Under the pieces are notes generated by a model that had not been told where the DNA came from, did not search any database, and worked only from the letters and a program-made list of their open reading frames with translations. Positions 1-7,700 of a stretch of 10,373 bases of DNA are shown in pieces. The position numbers and the translations under genes were made by a program. The number at the start of each line of letters is the position of its first letter. Position 1 is the first letter of the stretch. The stretch is from Rickettsiales bacterium (GTDB lineage: Bacteria > Pseudomonadota > Alphaproteobacteria > Rickettsiales > UBA1997), in the NCBI GenBank assembly GCA_947455365.1, contig CANGNU010000016.1, positions 1 through 10,373 of the forward strand, given 5' to 3'.

Positions 1-3000
1 TATTTGCTTCTTCAGCTTGTTTTAAAGCTTCTCGCATTTGCTGAGCAGCATCAAGAGCAATTTTTTGCTTAGCATCAACCGAAGATTTAAGTGTAGTGTA
101 TTCACTTCTCTGCCTATCAATTTGTACTTGAAGATCTCTCAACTTCTCAGCCTGACTTTGATTATCCGACTGTAATGCAGTATTAGCACTTAATAAACCT
201 GCAATTTGACCTAGTAACTTTTCTGCTAATTTATCGGCATTTACCACTTCCCTCTGGCTTGCAAACAACTTTTCAGCCGCAGAATCTCTTTCTACTTCGG
301 CTCGCACCTTCGCCGCTTCCAACTCAGCCATTTTAGCCACTTGCACCTTCAAAGCTGTAATTTCCTCGCTTAATCCCTCGTGCTCTGTCTCGCCTTGCCG
401 CACCTTTTCTTCCGCAGCGTTCCTACCTTTTATAGCCTCTTCTAACGCTAATGTTTTAGCTGCGACTTTCGCCTTTTCCGCATCAAGCTCTTTAAGCGCC
501 AGTTCAAGATCTTCTTGCAAACGCTTCAAAGCCTTAGCCTGCGCAGCATCACCTTTTGTATTTTTCTCTGTCGCTTTTTGTAATTCTTCCTCTAACCGAC
601 TCACCTCAAGCAAACTTTCAGTCGCTCTTACTGCCGCAGAACTCTCATCTACTTTAGCAGTCTTAACCAAACTGTTGGCTGCTTCAACTTCCTTCTGAAG
701 CAGTTTATTCCCCTCATCTTTTTGCGCCAATTGCTCATTGAGAATGACCAGCGCCGCTTCTTGCGCCGCCTTCAAATCTTGCAACTCTTTCGCTTGAGCC
801 GCATTCTGCCGCTGAAATTCTTCATTCCTAGCCTGCAAATTTTTATTGGCTTTATTTGCCTCAAAAAGGCTATCATTAAGCTTCGCATTTGCGCTATTCA
901 ATTGCGCAACGGTCGATTCATGAGTGACTTTCTCTTTACCACTCTCCTCATTAAATCCTTTCTGCAACTCTTCAATTTTTGCGATATTTTCCTGAGCCAA
1001 CGCCTCATTTTCTTCTTTAAATTTTCGCGTAGCCTCTTCAAGACTTTTACGACTTCTTTCTTCAACATCTTTCAGTGCAGACAATTCACTCTGTAAAGCC
1101 GATATTCTTGACTGCAACTCACCATTCTCGCCACGAGTACCTTCCACGCTTTCATGCAGAGCTGAAAGTGGAGCAATCTGCCCTTGCAATCTCCTTATTT
1201 CATCATTAAGTTCATTAATTTTAAGATCATGTTCTATCGAAGGAACCTCTTGCAAAGAAGAAGCCTTCCCATCCAAACCCCTCTCCTTATCTTCATAAGA
1301 TTTCTTTGCCCCTTCAAGCTCTTCCTTTAATCTGGACAATTCTTCTTGACTTTCAGTCTCCAACCTCCTCTTTTGCCCCTCAAATTCTTTGGCCAATTCA
1401 TCTTTTTGCTTATCAATTGCATTTTCAAATTCTCTTTGCAATTCTCTCTTCTTGTTTTCCAATTCAAGCTCTCGACGAGCAATTTCTTCAACTTGAGCAG
1501 CAACTTCAATCCTTGCCACTTCGACAAGATCATTTATTCTACCCGCTTCCATCAATGCTTCACCTGCCCTTCTCTTTTCCTCTGTAAACCTAGCATCAAA
1601 GCCTTCTCTTAACTTCTCCAGTTCTTTTTTGTGATCATTTTGCAAGCCAGAGAGTTCCCTCTCTTTACTCAGAAGATCCTTTTGAAGTTTTTGAAGTTTA
1701 GATTCCAAATCTGTCTTACTTGCAGAAAGATCCTTGTTAGCCTGATCAAGTTCAGCAATTTGCGATTCTTGATTCTCAAGACCTACAAGCCTTGCTTTTA
1801 ACTGCTTCAATTCATGATGCAGTTGTTTCAACTGACTCTCTTTCTGAACAATGCTAGCGTTAGCATCTTCACTCACCTTCTCCGCCGCTTCTTTCGCCCG
1901 AATCTCTGCAATTTTACTTTGCATAATCAGGTAAACTACCGCCAATTTTTGGGCTGGGGCTAAATCTTCATCATTGCTATCCAAAACCCCTTCTACCAAA
2001 TCAGCGTTAGTGCCAGCAGGAAGAAGGCTTGCGATTAAACTTTTACGAGAACTACGATTAAAACCATTGCCATTATCATTATCAGCGCCCCGCTGCTCAT
2101 CTAAAAATTCTTTGACAACTTTTTTTGCCTCAGAAATTTGAGCTGGAACAATTCTTAGAGTAAAATCCTCTTCTGACACATTAGGGAGAATAGCAGGTTT
2201 GCCAACTACAACATCATTCTTCCTGCCTGGCGCTATTGAAGGAATCACGGCTTTGTTAGATCTAGATGGTGGTGACAAAGGTAAAGCTTGTCTTTCTTGA
2301 TCCCATAGATTCGCAATTCTTGTCGCGGAAGATCTTTTTTTTAATATTGGATTTTGAGTTGTAGAAGCAGCACTTTTGGTTGATAACATTCGCCCATTAG
2401 CTTTTGAAGTATCATCTCTTTCTGAATAATCACTCTCAAAAATATCGTCCCCTGACGAATCTATAACATTTTGAAAGATGTCTTTTGTAGCAATTTCACT
2501 CTCAACTTTTTTCTCTCGCAACTCTCGCAGCTCTTGCAATTCAATCAATTTTTGTAAAGTTTCGTCGACTAAACCTTGCATAGCTTCAGTCCCTGTCCTG
2601 TCTTCACTAAAAGATGCAAGTATTTCACCAGTAATTCTCCGCAGATTTTCTTCATCAACTCCAGCAGCAGCCGCCTTCATCTCAACTTGCAGAAGTTCTT
2701 TTAAAGACTCGTGGGTTTTCTCATGGTCTTTTTTAACAAGATCTGGCAGAGAAATAGCTTCTGGTGCAGATGATTTACGCTTACCACTAACTCCTACATT
2801 TTTAGCAGTCGCGGGGAAAGTTGCATCTTCCTCAGCAACATCTGAATTACCTTCGCCATTTTGGATAATCTCAATCAACTTAAATTCTAAATCTTTTTTT
2901 CGCTTTGCATTTGCGCGCTCGCGTTCATTAAGACGGGGAAGCTCTACATCTTCTGCAGCTCTACGCTGTAGATTAGGCGCAACTGCTGTCATCGTAACAA

Positions 3001-3148
3001 TTGGCAATTTAATACTTGTGTCGGATTTATTTCTAGCAACTGGCTGCAACACTCCATTTACAATCTTTTGCTCCGAATTAAAACTAGCATTTTCTCCATC
3101 ATTTCCATCATCAATCTTCGGTCTTTTAAGGTTATCTTGCTTGCTCAT
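1..3148 (-). CDS. Giant coiled-coil protein, cysteine-free, 3' end outside the window (partial)
   Basis: The frame is open for 1049 codons from ATG 3148 to the left edge with no stop; I read every codon. An in-frame TAA at 3167-3169 precedes the ATG, so this is the first possible ATG. Residues 1-405 are low-complexity and mostly polar, rich in Ser, Asp, Glu and Lys, with basic clusters (KRPK 8-11, KRKK 82-85, KKR 270-272). A helical patch lies at about 190-217. From about 410 to the edge, the chain is almost unbroken heptad-like sequence rich in Leu, Glu, Lys, Ala and Gln, a long parallel coiled coil. Prolines at 636 and 660 mark the only obvious hinge. I saw no cysteine and only one Trp (282). 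No signal peptide or membrane segment is visible. I do not recognise a family: SMC/Rad50 ATPases are unlikely because no Walker A motif is present. A structural, polar-organising or secreted host-interaction protein are all possible. The frame is certain; the function is unknown. Confidence 0.93.
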   Translation of the reverse strand, partial: MSKQDNLKRPKIDDGNDGENASFNSEQKIVNGVLQPVARNKSDTSIKLPIVTMTAVAPNLQRRAAEDVELPRLNERERANAKRKKDLEFKLIEIIQNGEGNSDVAEEDATFPATAKNVGVSGKRKSSAPEAISLPDLVKKDHEKTHESLKELLQVEMKAAAAGVDEENLRRITGEILASFSEDRTGTEAMQGLVDETLQKLIELQELRELREKKVESEIATKDIFQNVIDSSGDDIFESDYSERDDTSKANGRMLSTKSAASTTQNPILKKRSSATRIANLWDQERQALPLSPPSRSNKAVIPSIAPGRKNDVVVGKPAILPNVSEEDFTLRIVPAQISEAKKVVKEFLDEQRGADNDNGNGFNRSSRKSLIASLLPAGTNADLVEGVLDSNDEDLAPAQKLAVVYLIMQSKIAEIRAKEAAEKVSEDANASIVQKESQLKQLHHELKQLKARLVGLENQESQIAELDQANKDLSASKTDLESKLQKLQKDLLSKERELSGLQNDHKKELEKLREGFDARFTEEKRRAGEALMEAGRINDLVEVARIEVAAQVEEIARRELELENKKRELQREFENAIDKQKDELAKEFEGQKRRLETESQEELSRLKEELEGAKKSYEDKERGLDGKASSLQEVPSIEHDLKINELNDEIRRLQGQIAPLSALHESVEGTRGENGELQSRISALQSELSALKDVEERSRKSLEEATRKFKEENEALAQENIAKIEELQKGFNEESGKEKVTHESTVAQLNSANAKLNDSLFEANKANKNLQARNEEFQRQNAAQAKELQDLKAAQEAALVILNEQLAQKDEGNKLLQKEVEAANSLVKTAKVDESSAAVRATESLLEVSRLEEELQKATEKNTKGDAAQAKALKRLQEDLELALKELDAEKAKVAAKTLALEEAIKGRNAAEEKVRQGETEHEGLSEEITALKVQVAKMAELEAAKVRAEVERDSAAEKLFASQREVVNADKLAEKLLGQIAGLLSANTALQSDNQSQAEKLRDLQVQIDRQRSEYTTLKSSVDAKQKIALDAAQQMREALKQAEEAN

Positions 3149-3191
3149 AATTGCACAACTTTTTAGTTAAAAACACTTGTCAATGGCCGCC

Positions 3192-3219
3192 ACTATAACC
3201 TCTTTTGCCAATTAATCAA
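3192..3219 (-). promoter_or_regulatory. Candidate sigma-70 promoter for the coiled-coil gene
   Basis: Read on the minus strand, TTGATT (3219-3214) and TATAGT (3197-3192) are separated by 16 bases. They lie in the 90-base gap after ispDF and about 44 bases before the ATG at 3148. Both hexamers match the consensus at four or five of six positions. No strong Shine-Dalgarno sequence precedes the ATG. A second consensus-like -35 (TTGACA, 3183-3178) has no partner -10 at the right distance. Confidence 0.4.
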
Positions 3220-3238
3220 ACTATTTTCACTTTACCAC

Positions 3239-4441
3239 CTACTCACAAACACTCATCGCTACACTAACCGCCGCCTCCGCCGCCAAGCCCTCACCTCTTC
3301 CTAAAAACCCCAATTTTTCAGTAGTAGTCGCCTTCACATTGACTCGCGCTTTGCTAATGTTAAGAACCCGCGCCAAGCCTTCTTGCATCTCACTGCGCAG
3401 CTTTGAAATTTTTGGCGATTCGCAAATTATCGTAATATCAACATTGATAATTTTGCCGCCTTTTTTATGCAGCAAATGGTTGATAATCTTCAGCATCTCG
3501 CGCGAGTCGCAGTTTTTCCATTTATTGTCAGTTGGTGGAAAATGCAGGCCAATGTCGCCTTCACCAATTGCACCAAGCATGGCGTCCATAAGTGCGTGAA
3601 GCGCAACATCGCCATCAGAATGTGCTTCAATTTTTTTGTCATGCTTAACTTCAATGCCACAAAGTTTAATTGTTGCATTTTCTCCCGCGGCAATTTCGCG
3701 AAAACGATGCACATCAAAACCCGTGCCAATTCTGGTTTCTTCGCGCACATTTTCGATAAAAATTTTGGCAATATTTTGCGCGCGTTCGTAATCTTCCTTC
3801 GTCGTAATTTTAAAATTATTTTGCGATCCGGGAACAATAGCGACGGGAATTCCCGCATATTCATTCAACGCTGCGTCATCGGTAAAATGCAGCTCTTTAA
3901 AGGCGCTGTGGGCGTTGAGAATATCTTCATACAAAAAACCTTGCGGTGTTTGCGCGCGCCACAAGTCTTGGCGCTCTAGCGTCCATTCAATTTTGCCATC
4001 ACCATATTTTTTAATGGTATCTTCCACCGCAATAGCGGGAATAACGGCCGGATGGGTTTCTAACTTCTCTAAAATTCCACTAATCACCTGCTTAGAAACA
4101 AACGGACGCACGCCATCGTGAATTAAAACTTTGCTGGGGCCATGACCATTATTATATTCACGCAAAGCCTCTAAACCCTTGCGCACAGACACTTGCCGCG
4201 TTTCGCCACCAAAAACTGGATTGAGTAAATCTAGCCCAATTGTCGCTTCTTCATAAAGCTTGGTGTCGTCGGGGTGAATAACGCAAATAACATCGTCAAT
4301 TTTTGGATGATTGAGAAAAGCTAAAATTGAGTGTCGTAAAAGTGGCACACCAGCCAGCGGCAAATATTGCTTGGGAATGCCGTCCGAGCCAAGACGCGTA
4401 CCGCGCCCTGAGGTTGTAATTAACGCAACAATTTTTGACAT
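3239..4441 (-). CDS. ispDF: Bifunctional IspD/IspF enzyme of the MEP isoprenoid pathway
   Basis: A 400-residue cytosolic fusion that catalyses two non-consecutive MEP-pathway steps. The IspD part (about 1-232) transfers CMP from CTP to methylerythritol 4-phosphate. It shows the nucleotide loop SGRGTR (11-16), PKQY (23-26, Lys24 matching E. coli Lys27), HDGVRPF (108-114, Asp109) and the segment WRAQTPQGF (161-169). The IspF part (about 236-400) makes the cyclic diphosphate MEcPP. It shows GFDVHR (241-246), AHSDGDVALH (273-282), GDIG (295-298) and TTTEKLGF (372-379). Asp243, His245 and His282 correspond to the E. coli metal ligands Asp8, His10 and His42. Length and domain order match the fused enzymes of alphaproteobacteria. 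In IspD the usual Ala-Ala-Gly before the nucleotide loop reads Thr-Ser-Gly, and HDAARP reads HDGVRP; both are mild departures. No Shine-Dalgarno sequence is seen upstream of ATG 4441. The 17-bp inverted repeat lies just upstream, and the coiled-coil gene follows after 90 bases. Confidence 0.97.
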   Translation of the reverse strand: MSKIVALITTSGRGTRLGSDGIPKQYLPLAGVPLLRHSILAFLNHPKIDDVICVIHPDDTKLYEEATIGLDLLNPVFGGETRQVSVRKGLEALREYNNGHGPSKVLIHDGVRPFVSKQVISGILEKLETHPAVIPAIAVEDTIKKYGDGKIEWTLERQDLWRAQTPQGFLYEDILNAHSAFKELHFTDDAALNEYAGIPVAIVPGSQNNFKITTKEDYERAQNIAKIFIENVREETRIGTGFDVHRFREIAAGENATIKLCGIEVKHDKKIEAHSDGDVALHALMDAMLGAIGEGDIGLHFPPTDNKWKNCDSREMLKIINHLLHKKGGKIINVDITIICESPKISKLRSEMQEGLARVLNISKARVNVKATTTEKLGFLGRGEGLAAEAAVSVAMSVCE

Positions 4442-4472
4442 AGATGTTTGTGATTTTTAAATTCTTAGAAAA

Positions 4473-4521
4473 TTTATACCTCACAATTTTATACTGCGAC
4501 TATTAAATTGTGAGGTATAAA
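4473..4521. repeat. Perfect 17-bp inverted repeat upstream of ispDF
   Basis: The left arm (4473-4489) and right arm (4505-4521) are exact reverse complements and are separated by 15 bases. Inside, after one T-T mismatch, another 3 bp pair (4491-4493 with 4501-4503), leaving a 7-base loop. The stem is AT-rich with a GTGAGG/CCTCAC core. It ends 31 bases before the ispDF start. On the minus strand the hairpin is followed at once by TTTT, so it could be a weak terminator for the nuoF operon. An operator for ispDF or a dispersed palindromic element are the alternatives. Confidence 0.85.
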
Positions 4522-4555
4522 AATATCCAGCCAGCAAAAGTTGGAAGATTTTAGC

Positions 4556-4639
4556 TTAAATTACAGAGAAAAAGGGAGAAAAATTAGAGGAGGAATATGT
4601 CGGGAGCCACCACCACGCAAACCCAGCGTGTGTATTCAT
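4556..4639 (-). other. Candidate 27-codon ORF with three consecutive Trp codons
   Basis: On the minus strand, ATG 4639 opens a 27-residue frame ending at TAA 4556. It carries Trp-Trp-Trp at residues 9-11, encoded by three tandem TGG codons (4607-4615). Three tandem Trp codons recall tryptophan leader peptides of alphaproteobacteria, but the next gene downstream is ispDF, not a trp gene, and no Shine-Dalgarno precedes it. It overlaps the structured element. Confidence 0.15.
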
Positions 4640-4665
4640 ATTCGCGTGAAGCTATTTTATTCTGA
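4597..4665 (+). other. Candidate 22-codon ORF behind an AGGAGG motif
   Basis: ATG 4597 opens a 22-residue frame ending at TGA 4663-4665. It starts MSGATTTQ and contains RVYSYSRE. It lies 3 bases after AGGAGG (4588-4593) or 6 bases after AGAGG. The 3-base spacing is short for AGGAGG but normal for AGAGG. No recognisable protein neighbours it on this strand. It coincides with the structured element, so its coding-like look may be accidental. Confidence 0.15.
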
Positions 4666-4678
4666 TACACTCCCGACA
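4598..4678. other. Structured 81-base element closed by a 9-bp inverted repeat
   Basis: The ends TGTCGGGAG (4598-4606) and CTCCCGACA (4670-4678) are perfect reverse complements. Inside lie a second stem, CACGC/GCGTG with a 7-base loop (about 4614-4630), and a weaker TTCA/TGAA stem (about 4636-4651). Together these could form a three-way junction. The segment is GC-richer than its surroundings. It does not fit a tRNA: there is no T-arm consensus on either strand and position 8 is wrong. It could be a small RNA, an attenuator-like leader or a palindromic mobile element. Strand is undetermined. Confidence 0.4.
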
Positions 4679-4794
4679 AAAGTTATTCTTCTTATATTTT
4701 TTTGTTTAGCAATAGTTTTTTTTAAAAATTTTTACTTTTTTTTAACAAAGATTTTTTTCTTAAAATTAAGCTTAAATTTTATTAATAGTTTTTG

Positions 4795-7700
4795 TTATAG
4801 CCAAACTTCTGAACTTCTTTTTGATTCATTGAGAGTTTTTATTTTTTCAGGTTTTGGAGAGCTTGATGGAGAGCTTAACAGAGAACTTTCAACGCTTCCC
4901 GCTTTAGAAACATCTGCCCCAAAAACATAATCTTGCGCAGCATTTTTTAGCTTCCCTAAATTCTTTTCAACATTCATTTGCAGCAAAGGGTCACCTTTTA
5001 CCTTCTTGCACCTTTCTTCAGAATAAAAACCAGTTTTATTTTTTAATCCAGCTAAGGAAGATTTTTTATCGCCAAAAGCAATAGCAACAATATTTAACGC
5101 ATCTTGCTCGTAAGGTTCTAGTTTTTCTTTGGACTGCAGCTTTTTATAACCAGCAGCAAATTCTTCGCGCAATAGGCTTTCTACAATGCCAATTTTTTCG
5201 GCGGCCAATTTAAAGGCGGCGTCAAGCGCTAATTTTTCTGGCTCAGAAGCAGTAGAAATTCCAGAATCTTTTGAGCCTGCAGATGTTGCGGGAGAGGCTT
5301 TTGTGGCAATTACTTTTGGCACAGCAACCTCAAGTTTTGTAACGCGCGGCTTGGTCACTGCATTTGAAGGCTTTGCTGCTACAGGTTTTTTTTCTATAGC
5401 TGGATTTGCCGCCTTAACCACCTCTGGCCTCTTTTGCACTGGCCTTTGCCCCAAAACCGCTGGCTTCCTAACAACAATAAGAGGCACTTTTGCAATTACT
5501 GGCAGTTCCTGCTTTTTTTCAGCAGCAAAAAGCTTCATCACCGCTGGACGATTTTTTGTCGCAGCTATTCCATTAAGATAATCATGAATTGCAACTTCTT
5601 TACCGTCATTTTTTATAACTTTAAAATCACGATCAATTACTTTTTCATCAACTAATTTTTTAAAGACTTTTTCTAAAGAGATAAATTCATCTTTGCTATT
5701 TTGCAAATATTTTACAGCACTTCTTACTAATTTTGATTTTTGCTCTTGAGTCAAAGAAAATTCTGTATCTTTGTCAAATTTTGCACCCTCTTCAATTAAA
5801 GCAAAGGCAATTAAAAGGTTGCTAAAGTTAGCTTTATCATTCTTTGCATCACTCAAGTTAATTGAATTTAGTGCCGATTGCAGCAGGCTTGATTTTTTGC
5901 CATTTTCTTCAACCAAAGAATTTGTGTCTATATTGTCGAAAGTAATTTTTCCAATAACTTGTTCGTATCTTTCAAATGGTTCTGAGTCAAAAATATCTTG
6001 TTGTGATGGATATTTTTGTGACTCGACAACTGGCTGAGGGGCAATCACCGTTGGAGCAGATTCTTTTTTAGCAGAAACCTCTTCGGTTACAGCCGCTAAA
6101 TCATCTGCAACTTTTTTTCCTTCGTTGGCCAAAGCGTTAGAATACTTGCGCAATTCATCAACAACTTCTGCTGGCTTTGCAACTGGCTCTGGCGCTTTTG
6201 CAACTGACTTTCCAGAGGACAAAAGTTTTTCCATTACCTTTCTAGTATTATCAGCCTTTTCTTCCTCTGTGTAATATGGTGCAACTGTGTTTTTAACGCT
6301 TGCATTGTAACGCTCTGGGGCAATTTCGGCAAAATAATCAAGATATTGACCAAATTGCTTTTGTGCTTGCGCGGCATTTTGGGCAAAATATTTGCGACAT
6401 TGTTCTATGGTTTTAAATTCAGCATTGCCCAGTTCGTCTTTATATTTTTTGGAATATTCTTGTAAGAATTTTTCATCTTGTGCAAGCAGAATTGTGTCTT
6501 GAATGCCTGACATTAATTCAATAAAAGCGGCCTTGTCTCGTGCGGCTTTGGGGTTTGTGGGGCTTGCAATATTTGCCTTAATTTTTTCTAACAATTTATC
6601 ATCAAGGCCTTTGTTGTATTCTCTAATATAAGCTTCTTCAATTACTTTGTTTTGCTTGATGGATCCATTGTCAATATCAAGCTGCTTATTAATATTATCA
6701 TATACTGTCACCTTATTTTTTTTAATCTCATCTTCTGTCATTCCAGACAAGAAAAGCATAAAAGAACGAGATTGCATAGAGCCATAAATTCTATGATTTT
6801 TATCAATAAAATAGCCGTTAAAAAATAACGCATTATCAATTTTAACTGGTCGATTAGTTTTTTCACTGCGCAAAAAATTGCGCGGATTCCAGTCATATTC
6901 TCCGCTCACCTGAATTACGCCACATAATCTTGCATAATTTACAATAAATTCATCATCAACACCCTTTGGTATATTGTTCTCTAAAAAATAATTTCCAGCA
7001 ATATTATCATCCCATTTTACTGCGCTTTTTGGTCTTGCCGAACCATCTGTAACAACGGCCTCGGTATCTTTTGAGGCAAATTGCTTATTAGATAAAATTC
7101 GTAACATTTCTGTACCAAAAACTGTCGCAACAGAATCTGGTTTAATCATAAATTTTTTAGTTTTATCGTCTTCTTCTGTAACTAAAAATTTAGCATTACC
7201 TGGTTTCATGGTGGCACCAGCAACCATTTCTCCTGCAAGCTTTTTTGCCACATTTTCTGGTGCACTTTTTGAATCTTTTAACGATAAAGGCTTATTCAAA
7301 GCCTTGGTTTTTTTGGCCGCAACATTATCAAGCTCTTCTGGCTGCTCTGCAATAAATTGCACAATTTCTGCCGCAACAGATTTTTCTTGCGCATATTCAG
7401 CAAGTGCCTTTCCTTCAATTTGTAGGCTTGGCGCAATTAAGCCTTTTTTCAATAATGTTTTAATATATTCAGGCTGATGCAATAAAACAGCTTTGGCAAA
7501 TTTAGATTTTTGTTCATCACTTAGTAAAAATCCTGAACCATTTTTTAATAAAGCAATGGCAAAATGAGTTGCTTTGGCATCAATAACTTCTAGGCCACTA
7601 GCATCATTTGTTATTATTGAATCAATTGTTTTGGTAATGCAGGTTTTACTGCCTTTTGCAGATTTTTCTAAAGGAAAATTAATATTGGCATCATTCTTAG

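Larger units (their letters stand above)
4522..4794. other. Spacer between ispDF and the 1108-residue gene
   Basis: This spacer has no gene supported by homology. Its right part (about 4680-4794) is strongly AT-rich with long T and A runs and a short HindIII-type palindrome (TTAAGCTTAA, near 4764-4773). It holds no GC-rich terminator for the 1108-residue gene. The middle (4598-4678) is clearly GC-richer and structured and is listed separately. The purine-rich stretch before it contains AGGAGG (4588-4593), the strongest Shine-Dalgarno match I noticed in the window, on the plus strand. No tRNA or other standard RNA gene could be fitted here. Confidence 0.7.

Noticed and set aside
2478..3170. 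230-codon plus-strand open frame
   Set aside because: It is antisense to the N-terminal part of the coiled-coil gene. It is Ser/Phe-rich as expected from a reverse-strand shadow, and it shows no domain.
3467..3979. 170-codon plus-strand open frame inside ispDF
   Set aside because: It is antisense to conserved IspD/IspF motifs and has no homology-like features.
4598..4678. tRNA-like reading of the 81-base element
   Set aside because: The ends pair like a 7-bp acceptor stem, but position 8 is G, the T-arm consensus is missing on both strands, and the inner stems do not sit where D, anticodon and T arms should.
4597..4725. Extension of the 22-codon ORF by reading TGA as Trp
   Set aside because: Trp in the confident genes is encoded by TGG, and nothing in the window supports a recoded TGA.
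4680..4794. Rho-independent terminator after the 1108-residue gene
   Set aside because: Only AT stems such as TTAAGCTTAA and A/T runs are present, with no GC-rich stem followed by a T run.
4541..4930. 129-codon plus-strand open frame across the spacer and the end of the 1108-residue gene
   Set aside because: It overlaps a well-supported gene, is dominated by Phe/Leu/Ile from the T-rich spacer, and has no recognisable motif.
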